From Bolinopsis microptera (lineage: Eukaryota > Ctenophora > Tentaculata > Lobata > Bolinopsidae), in NCBI RefSeq assembly GCF_026151205.1, contig NC_087077.1, positions 5,542,483 to 5,606,482 of the forward strand: a DNA stretch of 64,000 nucleotides, read 5' to 3'. The translations under genes and the position numbers were made by a program. Under the pieces are notes generated by a model. That model was not told the DNA's origin and ran no database searches. It worked only from the letters and a program-made list of their open reading frames with translations. Shown here piece after piece: positions 9,846 to 22,593 of the stretch (within the stretch, counting starts at the first letter, position 1; the number at the start of each line of letters is the position of its first letter).

Positions 9846-12800
9846 TCACAAGTCAATAAAAATAAAAATAATATCCATTAAGTTAGTTCCTGTAAGTCCC
9901 GACTTCAACTGATTATCACCTCCATTTAACAACCTAAAGAATCTATACGAATCGCTCTCCTCCAAGAAGACCCCCATATCCAATCCCTGTTGAAGTGCCT
10001 GGCAAGCTGTGTTTTGAGTAATGACAGCACCGCTGGCGTCAGTGGGCCCATCCTGGCCGTCAGTGCTCGTCGCTAGAAAAGTGATCTTGTAACTTGTGTC
10101 AACTTGTCCTGAAAGTGTTATGAAGTTTTACCCACGACGTTTAATTTTAAATGAGCTGCACATCATATAATAATTTCAGTACTAACAATTCAAAAAATTG
10201 TTATATATGACAGGCAGTTGAGATTTTTATTCACTTATGCGGCTAAATAATGTATATATAATATACATAGAAACAAAATAAAAAACACTGTAATAACTGA
10301 CCGAGGATTAGTGCTGCAGCTAGAGCCATTTCCTGGCACCTCCCACCCAGCCCCTCACCTTGCACTGTCACTGTTGTCTCTCCACCAAATATTAAACACC
10401 TTTTACCACTATCTGAGGGCGGGATTTAGTGTATAAATCTAAAAAAGGGTACGTATGAATAATACCTGTATGTCTAGTGTCTACAACAGTTCGGCGGGGA
10501 TAATGTGATGTCATCAAACATATTTAGTTAATATTCTTTAGTTAATATTCTTTAGTTAATATTCTTTAGTTGATATTCTTTAGTTAATATTCTTTAGTTG
10601 ATATTCTTTAGTTGATATTCTTTAATCGATATTCTTTAGTTAATATTCTTTAGTTAATATTCATTAGTTGATATTCTTTAGTTGATATTCTTAAGTTGAT
10701 ATTCTTTAGTTAATATTCTTTAGTTGATATTCTTTAGTTGATATTCTTTAATCGATATTCTTAAGTTAATATTCTTTAGTTAATATTCTTTAGTTAATAT
10801 TCTTTAGTTAATACTCTTTAGTTAATATTCTTTAGTTAATATTCTTTAGTTGATATTCTTTAGTTGATACTCTTTAGTTCATATTCTTTAGTTCATATTC
10901 GTTAGTTAATATTCTTTAGTTAATATTCTTTAGTAATTTCTTCCAGAAATTGGGACCTAACTTTTCCCTTTTGTACATTGTTGAATAATCTGTACATATT
11001 CGTAATATTATTAACACGAACACAATAATTAGGGCTTCTGTTCTGATGAAACTTGAGGACACACCCAACACTTTTACATGACATATTATACTTATATGTA
11101 TAATATTTTATACATATAAAACCTGCCTGATGAATATATTACATGACGTGGAAACGTCACATCGATGAAATTGTATTGAGTTATTAACGTACATGATATT
11201 TTTAAATGCAGTATGAAAAATTTCATTGAAAATACTAATAACTTAATAATTTATTGAGAAAACACAGATTTGTTGGTTAGTTTATATAATTAAACACTAA
11301 ACAGCTCCATTGTTATAAAAAACCAATTTATAGCAATGTAATGTAATGTACAAACTGTTATGTTTAGAAGATAAAGCTGATCTGATCTTGCCACCAGTTT
11401 CAGGAGAGATATGTTCGTATTTTTTGTCTTCAGAGGGTATTGCCACACATTCCATCAGCTCTCTTGCTACATCTCTGAGGAAATTGAATAATTTACATAT
11501 CTTACTTGTACATACATTCGAAATCGATTTTCGTTTAAAATGATAATTTTTTAATTGAGATTCTACACTTAAAATCTGTAAGTGTATAGTTTATCAACAG
11601 TACGGTCAACGGTGTACATAAAAACCATTTGCATTCAACGCGATTAAGCCAGCTGAAATAGTTGATATCCTAATTGAAAGAAGTTGACGAAACTGACGAA
11701 GAATTCTAACCTAGCTTCCCCATCCAAAGTGTCTGTAATAATAAACGGACTGTATCCCTCGCTCTCACTTACACGTGACGCTATATCTAACGCTACCTAA
11801 ACAGGAATAGGATGATATCTATCAGCGGTCACGTGACATCACTTGTCAATACTAAAAAGAGGTATACTTCCGTTAAACTACCGTGCTATAAAATGGTAGC
11901 ATTGATTAATAAGGTTTAAGTCAGGGTTTAAGTCAGGGTTACATATATAACAAATTTAAATGTATCGACACCTAGATTATGTCCAATCAAGGGTAGACAA
12001 GATGAAAGTGTATTAAGACCTTGTTGGAGGCGATGATGAGGTTGTAGATGTCATTTCCACACGTGGCAACAGATGAATGTTCGCAATGAAGCAGACCCTG
12101 AACCGACTGTGGTAGTTGGGTGGGAGTCACGGAGAGTTCTGCCAAGGTTCTGATGACGTCATCTCTTGTCACCTTGGTAGAGCGGAGGTTATAGTTAAGT
12201 TTCATAGTTAAGTTTCATAGTTCAGTTTCATAGCAGAGCTTCATTTTTCAAGTTTAGGTTATGATTGGAAATTTACAAATCATTAACGTGTGGAAAATAG
12301 AAAAGGGTAAAATTCTAAAATATTCACCTTGGTGGGTAGGGTTGGACCACTTGCTATGAAGTTGATAGGATCCCCGATGACATCTGATATTATCAGAGAT
12401 AGTATCGTAGCAGGAGATATGAAGCGGGCCAGACCACCTCCCTTTACTTTACAGAGGTATGTTCGCACTGTGTTCAACTAGTTTGGGGAATCGGGTTGAG
12501 AACATGTTCAGTCGGTAAACATTCATTTGGTGTAGATCGTAGTTTAAGCGAATCATTTTAATAGTACGGGATTGATTCTTTCCCGACCTAATAGATAAAT
12601 TAAAATTCACAACACTCCAATATAATTATAATAGTGAGTTGATCAATAAATTACTGACATATTGAGATCGCATTTTAATGGTAATTTATATCTATATATA
12701 AGTTAGGAATTCCCTCCATCTAAATAATAATGACCCAGAGTTATACCAATTGATAAAATGCGAATATAATCATTTATATTAATCTTTAACGGATTCGCTT

Positions 12801-15433
12801 TGCATTTAGATTATTCAAGCTTAGCTTAAATTTCATATATTACTTCTAATCTTACAGTGACAGTAAACAGTAGAGACTAAATAACTAAGCATAAGATGAG
12901 ACTAAATAACTAAGAATGAGATGAGACTAAATAACTAAGCGCTGTAATTTCAAACTATTCACCTTTTGTGAACGCTTAGTCAATACTCTCGCCATGACAA
13001 ACCAACAAACTGAGTCGTGGCACTATGATCGTGGCCCTGTGATTTATATCTTATTAATCCAGACTTAAATCTAACAGTTTGCACAAAAAATATTGCAGAT
13101 TTAAAAGTTCCTATAATAGAGAAGAGCAGGGAGCTCTTTAGAGAATATCCGCGCAGCCACCTCCTCTCCAGAACCTGTTAAACCCTTCCGTCTTCTCCAC
13201 ACCGTCTCCGGAGATTCGTCTGTATCCGTGTTGACTTCAGCAGCAATCCGCTCACGTATCTTCTTGAAGTATTTGCGAACTGTAGCTCTGGAGACACTTC
13301 CCTCAAAAGCTGTTTCCCCGACAGCTTTCCCGTCTGAGAAGCCAGCCATGATTACAATAAACTGCCCGGCTGTAATGCTGCTCCGGTGCAGCACGCTCCC
13401 AACTTTAGGGGTGATACACTTTTTACATGTCGGGCATTTCCAGCGAGTTATGCATTGTGTTGCAGCACACTGGGCCAGGGTCATGGGTATGTTACAGTTA
13501 GGGCAGTGGTTGTGAGTCCGCAAGATCTTCATGTCGAGGAGGAACTGCATACAGTTAGCTTCAGTGGTAAACATTCCCTCTCTATCGTAGTCATCGTAGC
13601 TGCCGTATTTGTGGGGTCTGGAACAGTGAGTCATGACTGTAGAGAGTGGCAAGTAAAGGAAATGATATCATGTGTCATGGGAGCTGAGTCTTTTGTACTT
13701 ATTTCCATCCAAGATTGCATGGTGAAACGTATCGCTCAGACTTCCAAATATGTACTTGGATCGTAATATTGCTACGTCACAGGTCACGTGATTCTTAACG
13801 GGACCTGTTACCGACACCCAGACTAACTTAATGCACTCTAAAACGTCACCAGACCCTACTACTAGACCACGGGGTGTATTGTGAGATGTCCAAATCTGGA
13901 TGCAGAAGGTTGTCCGATGGTGAGGGGCTTGCATTTTAATGTCACGTGATCTAGCAGCGAAATACGCAAACAGCCAGTTTTAAGTGCATTCCTATTTAAT
14001 TTCCAGCTTTTACTAGCCAGGTTATCAATACTATGGCTGCACGGTATAAGCTATGGTTGTAAGAGGTAAGTGCCCTCAACACAGACCTCATTTCAGAATC
14101 AGACTATTTTCAGATGCATAGCTTGTCAGTTTAGTGCCAACTATTTTGCAAATTTTGCAAATTTAAACTTTAAAGTGATGCAACGCATTTGATCTTACTT
14201 TTTTTTGTAGTGATGTCCTATTTCAAATAGTGTATCAATGATGGGAAAATGGTATGCATCTAATTCCTAAATACCAATGGCGATATTGATGCCGAAAATA
14301 AAGTGTTTAAATTTATTTGACTACTTGAAGTCAAATGGTTTTAAACTTAATGTTTCTCACTTCTCATAAAGTTTTACAGTCAGTGATTAGTGAACTCACG
14401 TTAGCTGCTCGGAAAACGTTTTTAATTACAATTGCGATAGGTACCTAATAGTTTTCCGTTCTTGTTTGATTTTTAACAACAAAAAGTAAATGAAAAGAGA
14501 ACAAAAATAAGAAGAAGAAAAAACCGGAAATAAATATGTAATTTAGTTGTTAGTGTGGTATCTGGTCGTAAAGCCAAGCGAATCCTCTGATAAATAATAA
14601 TGATAACCTATTTAGTTACATGTAGTTATGTAGTTACATGCTTAGGGATATACATTAATTTTTCTTTCAATTTCAGATATTCATAATTCATATTCACATG
14701 CTGGAAACACGGCCAACATTAGGGTTTCGTAGCTCTACTCTTAAAGATCAAGCAACGACTTCCTTAAGCTAATGTTCTCAATAACGTCCTGAATTGAGAA
14801 AACCCAAACTTTAGATGCTACTAAAAAGAGAAGTTAGAAGTAGTATTACCTGTTGTATAGTAGCAGAGTGAGAAGTTAGTAGTTTTATAGTATCTATCAT
14901 GTCCGGTAACGGAACTACAGGATCACACAGCAGAGCGGATCCGCCACCTAAATACACCTGCAGTGAGGAATCATAGGTGGTGTCTGGTGTAAAGTGGGGA
15001 AGAAAACAATTAAATTTAAAATTCGATGAATTTATATTTATCAATTTTCGCAATTTTCTGAAACCAGCACCCCACTTAAACTTAAAGTATTATCAGCTAG
15101 AGCTATTGAATTAATTAACAATAAAAAAGTAAGAAAGTTGACCTTTGCTGGACCACGTATTTTAAACAAGCTGTAAGCAAAATTCCTCCAACTACCAACT
15201 CACCTGATATGAGACAGATACACAGATCCCCCTCTGATAAACTCTCCGAGTACTTGATAATATCTCCTGTAATAGCGAGAGTGTTCTCGTCAGGCAGGTT
15301 GTTGCGCGCTGCACGTGCAACTACCTCTGAGGAATTGCTACTCGTATCTATTGTGTTGCTATTTGTAGTCATGGTAACGTGAGATGACTCCGGTATAGAG
15401 AAATAGCTGCGCTTTATATGCCTCCCCAGCTTT
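9846..15433 (-). CDS. GLYCTK: Glycerate kinase (GLYCTK, MOFRL type), 5' end not resolved
   Basis: Class-II glycerate 2-kinase, which phosphorylates D-glycerate to 2-phosphoglycerate in serine and fructose breakdown. Exons on the minus strand: 15204-15433, 14850-14947, 12328-12477, 12020-12172, 11711-11796, 11356-11474, 10302-10412, 9846-10108. All introns are GT-AG and all phases agree, ending in TGA at 9846-9848. Recognisable blocks in order: NLPDE, the SGGGSALL loop created exactly at the first junction, GGGLA and DVIGDPINFIASGPT, a helix ending IIASNK, GYSPFII...DGEAR, IFGGETTVTV with GRCQEMAL, and the MOFRL-domain signature TDGQDGPTD followed by TGTNLMDI. The N-terminal Rossmann segment with its GKA motif should come from exons upstream of 15433; weak exon-like stretches near 15938-16010 and 16690-16745 could not be joined in frame. 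Introns contain a 14-bp tandem array and a Merlin-like transposase fragment. Confidence 0.9.
10523..10933. repeat. 14-bp minisatellite, about 29 copies
   Basis: Tandem units of AGTTAATATTCTTT with TTGA, TCGA and TTCA variants fill about 410 bp of the glycerate kinase intron between the exons at 10302-10412 and 11356-11474. Variants are interspersed rather than blocked, suggesting repeated unequal exchange or slippage. Confidence 0.9.
12874..12940. repeat. 25-bp tandem repeat, three copies
   Basis: Units begin GAGACTAAATAACTAAG and differ by one or two bases. Located in the large glycerate kinase intron. Confidence 0.8.
13101..13652 (-). CDS. ISXO2/Merlin-like transposase N-terminal fragment
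   Basis: 183-residue frame inside the glycerate kinase intron, on the same strand as the host gene. A pair of CPxC-type knuckles (CPNC at about residue 48 and CPTC/CKKC near 75-80) form a zinc ribbon after a helical segment rich in ANCMQFLLDMKIL-like residues. A helix-turn-helix-like segment ending in RKYFKKIRERIA follows. This arrangement is that of the N-terminal region of ISXO2/Merlin-superfamily transposases. The catalytic DDE domain is absent: the frame ends after the linker. It is either a truncated transposon relic or a stand-alone zinc-ribbon ORF of the kind often seen in invertebrate genomes. Terminal inverted repeats were not identified. Family assignment rests on motif layout only. 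Confidence 0.55.
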   Translation of the reverse strand: MPLSTVMTHCSRPHKYGSYDDYDREGMFTTEANCMQFLLDMKILRTHNHCPNCNIPMTLAQCAATQCITRWKCPTCKKCITPKVGSVLHRSSITAGQFIVIMAGFSDGKAVGETAFEGSVSRATVRKYFKKIRERIAAEVNTDTDESPETVWRRRKGLTGSGEEVAARIFSKELPALLYYRNF

Positions 15434-16735
15434 CTGAAAAATTAAAAATAAATTTTTCAAAGTAATCTGATGATTTAAAATAAAGTAAAAATCAAGATGA
15501 CCCTTCCGAAATTAATAATCAAATATGAAGATATGATAATACTAAATCGATCGATTAGGTAACACTATAATATATACTGTGGACTTGAATATTGGGGGTT
15601 CTTTGAATTTGTTTAGAATTCGTATAAATTGATTAGCAGTGTTTGTAGCCGATTTAATTATCTACGATTTTGACAGCTATTATGATCATGTTGATTGCAT
15701 GACTTAGCAGAATTGATAGATGTCTGCTTAACGTGGATTATGTCGTTAGTCCACGGCGAGAAAACACCACACATTACATTACTTCTTGAACTAGTATTCA
15801 AAGTTATACTTATAAATATATTAGTTATTTTTCGTACAACGAATTGCGAATTTCAAGATCTTGTAGTTCTGTTTCTTCAGTTTCTTCAGTTTTCACTCTT
15901 TTGGTTGACGTTCTCCCACATATAATCTACTGTCTTACCATCGGTTGGAACACGCCTGCCAAGACCTCCACGAATGGGCTACCCCACACACCCCGTAAAT
16001 TCTAATGGTGTTCTCAGGCTGAACTTCTAGAGTTATTAATACAAATAACTTGGTCTCCTTTCTCTTGTGACACCCTAAACAATCACTGTACAGTCCACTA
16101 TAACACATATGACCCTTTAAATCTTTAACCACTCCCTTTCGGGATTAATTTCGGAGAATAGAAGCTGAAAGTGGAGTAATTAAAGTACTAGATTCAACAG
16201 CCAGAACGCCATGAAAATATGACCTCATTCACCGCTCAGCCGTTAAATTGAGGTGCTGCTCTCAATTTTTGACATTTAAATTATTCGTTTTCGACACGAG
16301 GGTCGCGATTCGTTGATTTTCATGGTTGAGGGCTTTCTAGTTCGGTAATTCCTGTATAATTGGGATTATGGGCATCACATTGTGATTTAGAAGAGCATCT
16401 TTTGTGAGCACTTCTTTATTGGTCTATTTTCGAACCGAGGAATATTATCATGTTGAAATACTACTACTTTTCATCAATGTTTTGTCTTGCACTAGTGTTA
16501 GGACCACTTAAGGTAAAGAATAGGGCCAAGTAGGAATAAGAACAAGACAGCCCTGATAATGTGTCCAGTGTCCACCATTAGTGAGGGATAACTCAATATC
16601 TAGCCATTGAACAACAGCTGTCCTCTCAAAAGTTGGGTGATGGAATGAATTGACATAACAAAGTCCTCATAAAAATATAATTCACATGACGTAACTTACT
16701 GGTGTCTGTCCTGTTCTCTATGATGAGTGCAAGTG

Positions 16736-16857
16736 ATGACATCATCACTTCTCTACCATGACGTCATCACTTCTCTACCATGACGTCATCACTGCTCTAT
16801 CATGACGTCATCACTTCCCTATCATGACGTCATCACTTCTCTATCATGACGTGACGT
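16736..16857. promoter_or_regulatory. Tandem cluster of CRE octamers
   Basis: Five to six 22-bp units, each carrying the CREB/ATF palindrome TGACGTCA followed by TCACTTCTCTA(C/T)CA. Four octamers are perfect; the first unit has TGACATCA and the last TGACGTGACG. The spacing of 22 bp is about two helical turns, placing sites on one face of the DNA. The cluster lies about 1.3 kb upstream of the first recognised glycerate kinase exon. A regulatory role is inferred; a simple minisatellite that happens to contain CRE sites is the alternative. Confidence 0.5.
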
Positions 16858-17617
16858 GGTCCCACGCCAAATTAAACCAGTTCTCTAGAACTTAAGTTCA
16901 TCTAATCTGAACTTATAACTATAAGGTTAAATGTATTATGGTATTATAACTACTTAACCACGAAATAAGGTGCCCCATTAATCTGGAAACCACTCAAGAT
17001 TACCATCAGCGGCACTACCTACAGCTTTACTAAGCGACCGTATTTAACGTACCAACTATAACCGGTTTTGCAAAGGATTTGACGGGGAGTCTAGAGGTAG
17101 TGTTAATAACTTAAGAAGGGTGTTTAAATTACAATTAACTTCTAGTTAGGACAGCAACAATTTGTTGACGAGAAGGTCGTGGGATTTGTTCAATGATGAT
17201 AGCTTTTATCGAGCTCTGTGGTGTACTAAGTCAATGTAGGGCGTTGCCATGATTCTATTGAGTGTTACTAAGTTGATGCAGTGGACCAGTATGTTACTAA
17301 GTAACCAGAGCGTTACTAAGTAACCGTGGATTTGTAGAGTGTTACTGAGTTGTTATGCACTATTAATGCTTTTCATACAAAGTTACAACAACGTCTTCAT
17401 GTTATGTATCCTATGTTCAACAATTTAGCTTTAAATTTAAGTTCAAACGTTTTTGAGAGTTGGGAGAGAAGTTGGGCTGATGCGTTACAAGATTATTCCC
17501 TGACAGGGTGTTCACAGTTTGCACCTCTAAAGCCCAAATAATAGTACTCGGAAGATGAATAGATAGATGAAATTGATATCTATTCTCATCTATCATTATA
17601 TTTCTGATCGGTGGAGT

Positions 17618-17838
17618 CATTTTTTAAGTCGTCAACTGGACTAGCATTGAAATGAAGCATACCGCATAATCATAGTAATTAATATCCATTCTCAACGAAC
17701 CTTAAATATCCTATTCAAAAGTATGAAAGGTAAGGTATTAACTGGGTCACCTTTTAACTCGTCAACTAGATTGCACTGGTATTGAGTTGAAGCATACCGC
17801 ATAATAGTTATAATTAATATCCATTCTCAACGATCCTT
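17618..17838. repeat. Imperfect tandem duplication (about 100 bp)
   Basis: 17618-17712 and 17746-17838 share GTCAACTGGACT/GTCAACTAGATT, GAAGCATACCGCATAAT and TTAATATCCATTCTCAACGA blocks in the same order. Confidence 0.75.
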
Positions 17839-20800
17839 AACTTTATTATTGAGTCACTTTTGAGTTTTTAACTCATCGAGTTTGACGCTCTTGCTTTGCA
17901 CCGTTACTCTTTACGATAGTTTCTGACGTTCTGATACATGATCTCATGTTTTTGTCGATATTAAATGTCTAAGATTGCATTAATTGAAGATCTCCGCCCA
18001 TGACCCCTACAACACATAGCGTAGACGTTTATCACTCATTATTTATCATATCACTATTCATATTATCATAATTGCGGGGACGAGCTCTCGATTTTAGACA
18101 ACGTTGTTGAATATTCAAAATAATAAATTGATACAAAAAGGTCAAGGTCTCCTCAAGAATGGTTACACTGTATAACGTTAGAGTGACCTGTACAGCTGTT
18201 ACTGTTAGTTGGAATTTAAGCTCGGGGTTGTACCATGATCATCATCATCAGCATGGTAAAACCATACCGGCAACCCTTAATCTGGTGGTCTGGCATATTA
18301 ACTGTTTGTCTGGATTACTTTAACGAATTTAATATAAATTTCAAACCCAGACCTTAATTTTCAATCGTTTTAAATGGCGGACGACCTAAATACTACTTGA
18401 TCGGACAACTAGTTCAGTATTCACCCAATATATCAGTCCGTTACTGATCACGTGATGGCGCCAGGACACGCATCTTATTTTCTTGCCATTTTTATTACTT
18501 TATTGGATTCTACAACCAACTGGTGCTTGTACTAGAACCGCGATTAAATCTGAAATTCCGAGTTATCATTGCATTATTAATTGGCTATGAAGATGGTACG
18601 ACCAGGTAGAAGATGGTTAGCGGTTGCCCACTCATTTTATCATCTCCGTCAAATTTGACTCGCCGAATTTATTTCGGTACTCTCTAGGAATTCTTAAGGC
18701 AGGACTTCACTACAACGTTGTCAATGCCAACTTGGCATCCGTTGGTAAGGACTGATTCATTCCGGAAATTAAGTAGAAGTTTCAAGTGTGTGGTCCTTGG
18801 TTCTGCACTGTAGAACCAGCATCCGCACACGATCACGAGTATGAATTTTTTTTAAATTACTCAATTATAATATGATTTTGAGTAAAGGAAGATATTTCCA
18901 AGGTATCATAGTTTTCGCATCGTTGGAGATTTTATCTGGTTCAAAATTCTCATTTTGACTGAAATTTTAAGCTGAACTAACAATATATCGGGAATATAGA
19001 TTATCTCTAGTACTATTTTCTTAAAATTTCGGCGTAATATTTTTGCATACTTGTGGATTTAGGCACTCACAAGTCTAGTTTTGGGCCCAATGTGAGGTGT
19101 GCGAGGAGGACTGGAGGAGTTTGCGTTACGTATAGTCTAGTCAGTGTCAAATGATGCAGTCCCCGACGTGACGTACTGCATGACTTATTCATTTTTAATC
19201 TGTCGTGAGTAAGAGACAATTATAATGTTTGGCCAAATATTATGAGCAAAATAATGAAATCTCCATCGAGAGATCAAGGATAGCGAGGGCTTCAGGGATG
19301 ATGAATGGTTAACTATAAATAGCGATTAAGATTTAATGAAGTTAATGACAGTTACGAGTACTGATTAGTGTGACGTTTCTGTGACATATAACTGGTGATG
19401 CTAGATCTGACGCTGCAGATGCCACTTTTGAATTTGCCGAGTTCATCTTGTCGTTTTCTTGGTATCACAGAATAGACTATCATCAGCTCTCTTTTGAAAA
19501 GACACCTTGGCCAAAAAAGCATACCAACTACGTGCAGATAATATATTATCCGGAATCAATTACAGTCTCAAAAGACGCCACGCTTAGGATCTCTGGATAT
19601 AATTATTGGATATAATTATTAATTATTTCATACCACTACGGCCCATGTGCTCAGGAACCATCTCGTCATTATTTGGCATAATACATGGATCTGCCCTACT
19701 GGTCACTGTCAGGTAATCATAATCAAGTACCTCATATCCCCAATTCGTTTAATATAGACACCTTGCAGTTTCTTTTGCAGAGGTCTTCGGTCTTCCTAAT
19801 TTGTTGATTATCTTTAGTTATGATGCACTTGGATAATTCAGTGTTTTTGTTCGTATTTCAATTTTGGTAGCAGCTGACTTGATTGCCAGCTTGGAAATAT
19901 CGTGTTTCAATCCAAATGCAGTTGAATGCACTGACGAAATGGAGAAAGTTGACTAGATTAATATAAGTACGTCCAAATGTATTTAGAGATTAATTTCAGT
20001 AAACGAACACTTAAAGTGTCATTCATGGGTTGGTATACCAGTTTATAATTCCAACACTATTTGGAAATATCTCAATCGCAGAGATAGCCACTGTCCCCTT
20101 AAGATCCTATTTATATGGGCCAAGGTGCATTTGACTGCCATTAGTAAGTACTTTCGGCTGCATTTAGTGCCAGCTGCTTATTTTCATTATTGTTGGTCCT
20201 GTCAAACCGGTATTACGCTAATCAGGATTATGAAGATATGCCAGCGTAATTGATAATAAGTTTATATTTCAACTGCAACTGGTTCTTTCTGTGCCGTATT
20301 GCCTATGTCTAAGCCTTGTCAACAGTAATACTAATTTCAAGGGCCAAGGATCAAACTGAATCCTAAGATATCCTGCTTTATGATCCTGCCGGGTATGATT
20401 GTAACTATGATTTGTACACAAACACTTAGTGGCTTACGGAAGGTGGTTTAAAATGGCCAAAATGTGGCTAACGTAATACAGAAGGAATATATCTAATGTA
20501 GTTCGAGGAGTCATAACACCATAACCCTCCTCGCATCCTCAAGTGGCGTTTCTCTTGGCGATCGTTTTTTTAAATGACAGCCTGGAATCTTGATCACTTA
20601 GACATGAGAATTTGGCCAGTATAGTAGGGCCATATGAGGAAATTTGACGACGATTAAATTAGGTCAAAGGAGGATAGGCTAGTGATGTGTCATGTGTGTA
20701 TAAAGGGGTGAACCGCACCTACCTTCTCTTATCTTTAGATTAATCATTTCTTTTAAATTCGATTGCCCGATTCTTATTGTCTCTGATCCGTCTAACTATT

Positions 20801-22593
20801 TCTATCCTCTTCCACATCCTCAATTTCAACTTCCCGTTTCCCGAACTCCTACTACTTCTACACTACTCAAAACCTCTGAACTTTTTCCTTGCTGTCCCCT
20901 CGGCCTTCTCTTTGACCCCTCTCCTTCTACCTAAAATCTAAATGATTGATTGATGAGTTTGACAGTCGACTGGTGGAAAATCTAAGCTATAGGGCGACAG
21001 GTAGAAAAATTAGTTTTTATCTTATCTGATGGTTTAATTTTACTCTGATTGCGATGGCTATCTATTCGACATTCTTAGGCCTGGAATATTGTCCGAAACA
21101 GAAAGACGAGCCAGGCGCCGTCTATTCATCCAATTGACTATTGCTTGAGAATAATACGTTTGGCGTAGATGTTTATCGAAAATAAGCTAGGAAGGGAAGC
21201 AATTTTAATGTTGGTCTCGGTGATAGCTAGTAGTAGTCCTTTAAAGAATATTAAAGCAACTATATTTCTCAAACCAATCACTAAGCAGTGCTACTTACAA
21301 GGTCGGAGCGGTATTTTGGCACTTGGCATATTATGCTACTATAGAATAATAGAGTTTGATACTGAGTACTGACTCAGGGAAATACTTCATTTCTTGCACA
21401 AGTATAAACTATAAGAGCGTTTTTTTAATTTTTGCTATGATTCCGGGCACTGTGAGTATCTTATATTCTTTAGAACTATCCTTGGTATGTGGTGGTAACG
21501 TGTTTATAGAAGTGCAAGTGGTTAACGTATCCTGGTGTTAACCACTTCTTGGTCTCCTCACCATCTTTACAACTTTTTCCGGTTTGCTAAATAAGGAGTT
21601 AATATGAATTATGATGTGTTTTTATATGAAACCACGGACGACTAAACAACAAAATGCAGATACGCTGGTCGTTGATATTTGCTCTGGCAAAAGCAATTTA
21701 TATTTTCCATGTAGTCTATACTCTATTATTGTCGATATTAACAATTGAACTCTGTTTCAGGTTCGCTAAGAAATTTGCTGCTTATAATCATCACGATAAA
21801 CTGCGCAGTTCACTTGTCGCATTTTATTTTTCCTTCGTTTTTAGCGGATCTGTTGACGAAATACTTGCGACTACAAAAGCTTTCTTGTCTTGTGAGATCC
21901 CATTATTTCGCAATAAGGACATAATAATTAATCATTTTGGCCATTACGTAGTTTAATCTATCAGCTCTTTATCTCGTCGAGCAAAAAACCTATTACTCCA
22001 AATGATCTGACCACCCTTAAAACGATCAGCGATTAAGTACAGATAATTAAAGAATAGGTGGCGCACCCAGCACGTGCACTCAAAAATATCTAGATCTTTT
22101 CTTTTTCCAGCAGATTCTATTTCCCACGTGCACACGTCTGGATTCTTGGGATTCCTTCGTTAAGGAATAAAAGATGTATTGCGGCCCACAAATCGAAATA
22201 GCATTACTATTGCCGATTTGCACGTGTAGAGTAGCACTGGATCAGAGGCCACAAAGTAGTTAGAGCCCGAGCCATCGATATAATTTATCACAGCAGTTAG
22301 TCGAATCACGTGCACAATTACCGATCAGGAAAAAGTGAGATAACTGCGGTCACGGGTCATAGCGCACGAAGCACGTGCTCAATAGGTGCTCTAGTGATAT
22401 TACGTCTTGTAGCTGTTGGAAACTGGTTATATTTAAAGATTGTTTCTATGACGACCATTAATTCTTATGCCACGTCAGATAGCATTGTCTATAAATGTCA
22501 TAATTGTATTATCATTTTCGTAGTGAAATATTTTTGATCAGTTTGACATCTTAGTTCTAGGGTCTCTTTCATTTTGCTTTAGTTATAAAACAG

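Larger units (their letters stand above)
15434..22593. other. Long intergenic/regulatory region
   Basis: About 7 kb without a gene I can support. It holds the CRE cluster at 16736-16857, an imperfect tandem duplication at 17618-17838, GTTACTAAGT-type short repeats around 17215-17345, and a CT-rich stretch at 20770-20940. A motif of about 50 bp, GAGGAGTC...TGGCGTTTCTCTTG, occurs near 20497-20560 and again at 23285-23340. Several exon-like snippets with acceptor sites (for example after 21760 and after 21085, plus strand) could be upstream exons of the gene tail at 22594-23203, but none has a recognisable family. Confidence 0.5.

Noticed and set aside
15935-16132. Possible N-terminal exon of glycerate kinase on the minus strand
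   Set aside because: A GTAAGA donor and acceptor exist near 15938-16010 but no reading frame joins the next exon without a stop, and the GKA motif is not present.
19390-19612. Open stretch of about 75 codons without a start (plus strand) with protein-like look
   Set aside because: No splice acceptor or donor fits and stretches of this length are common by chance here.
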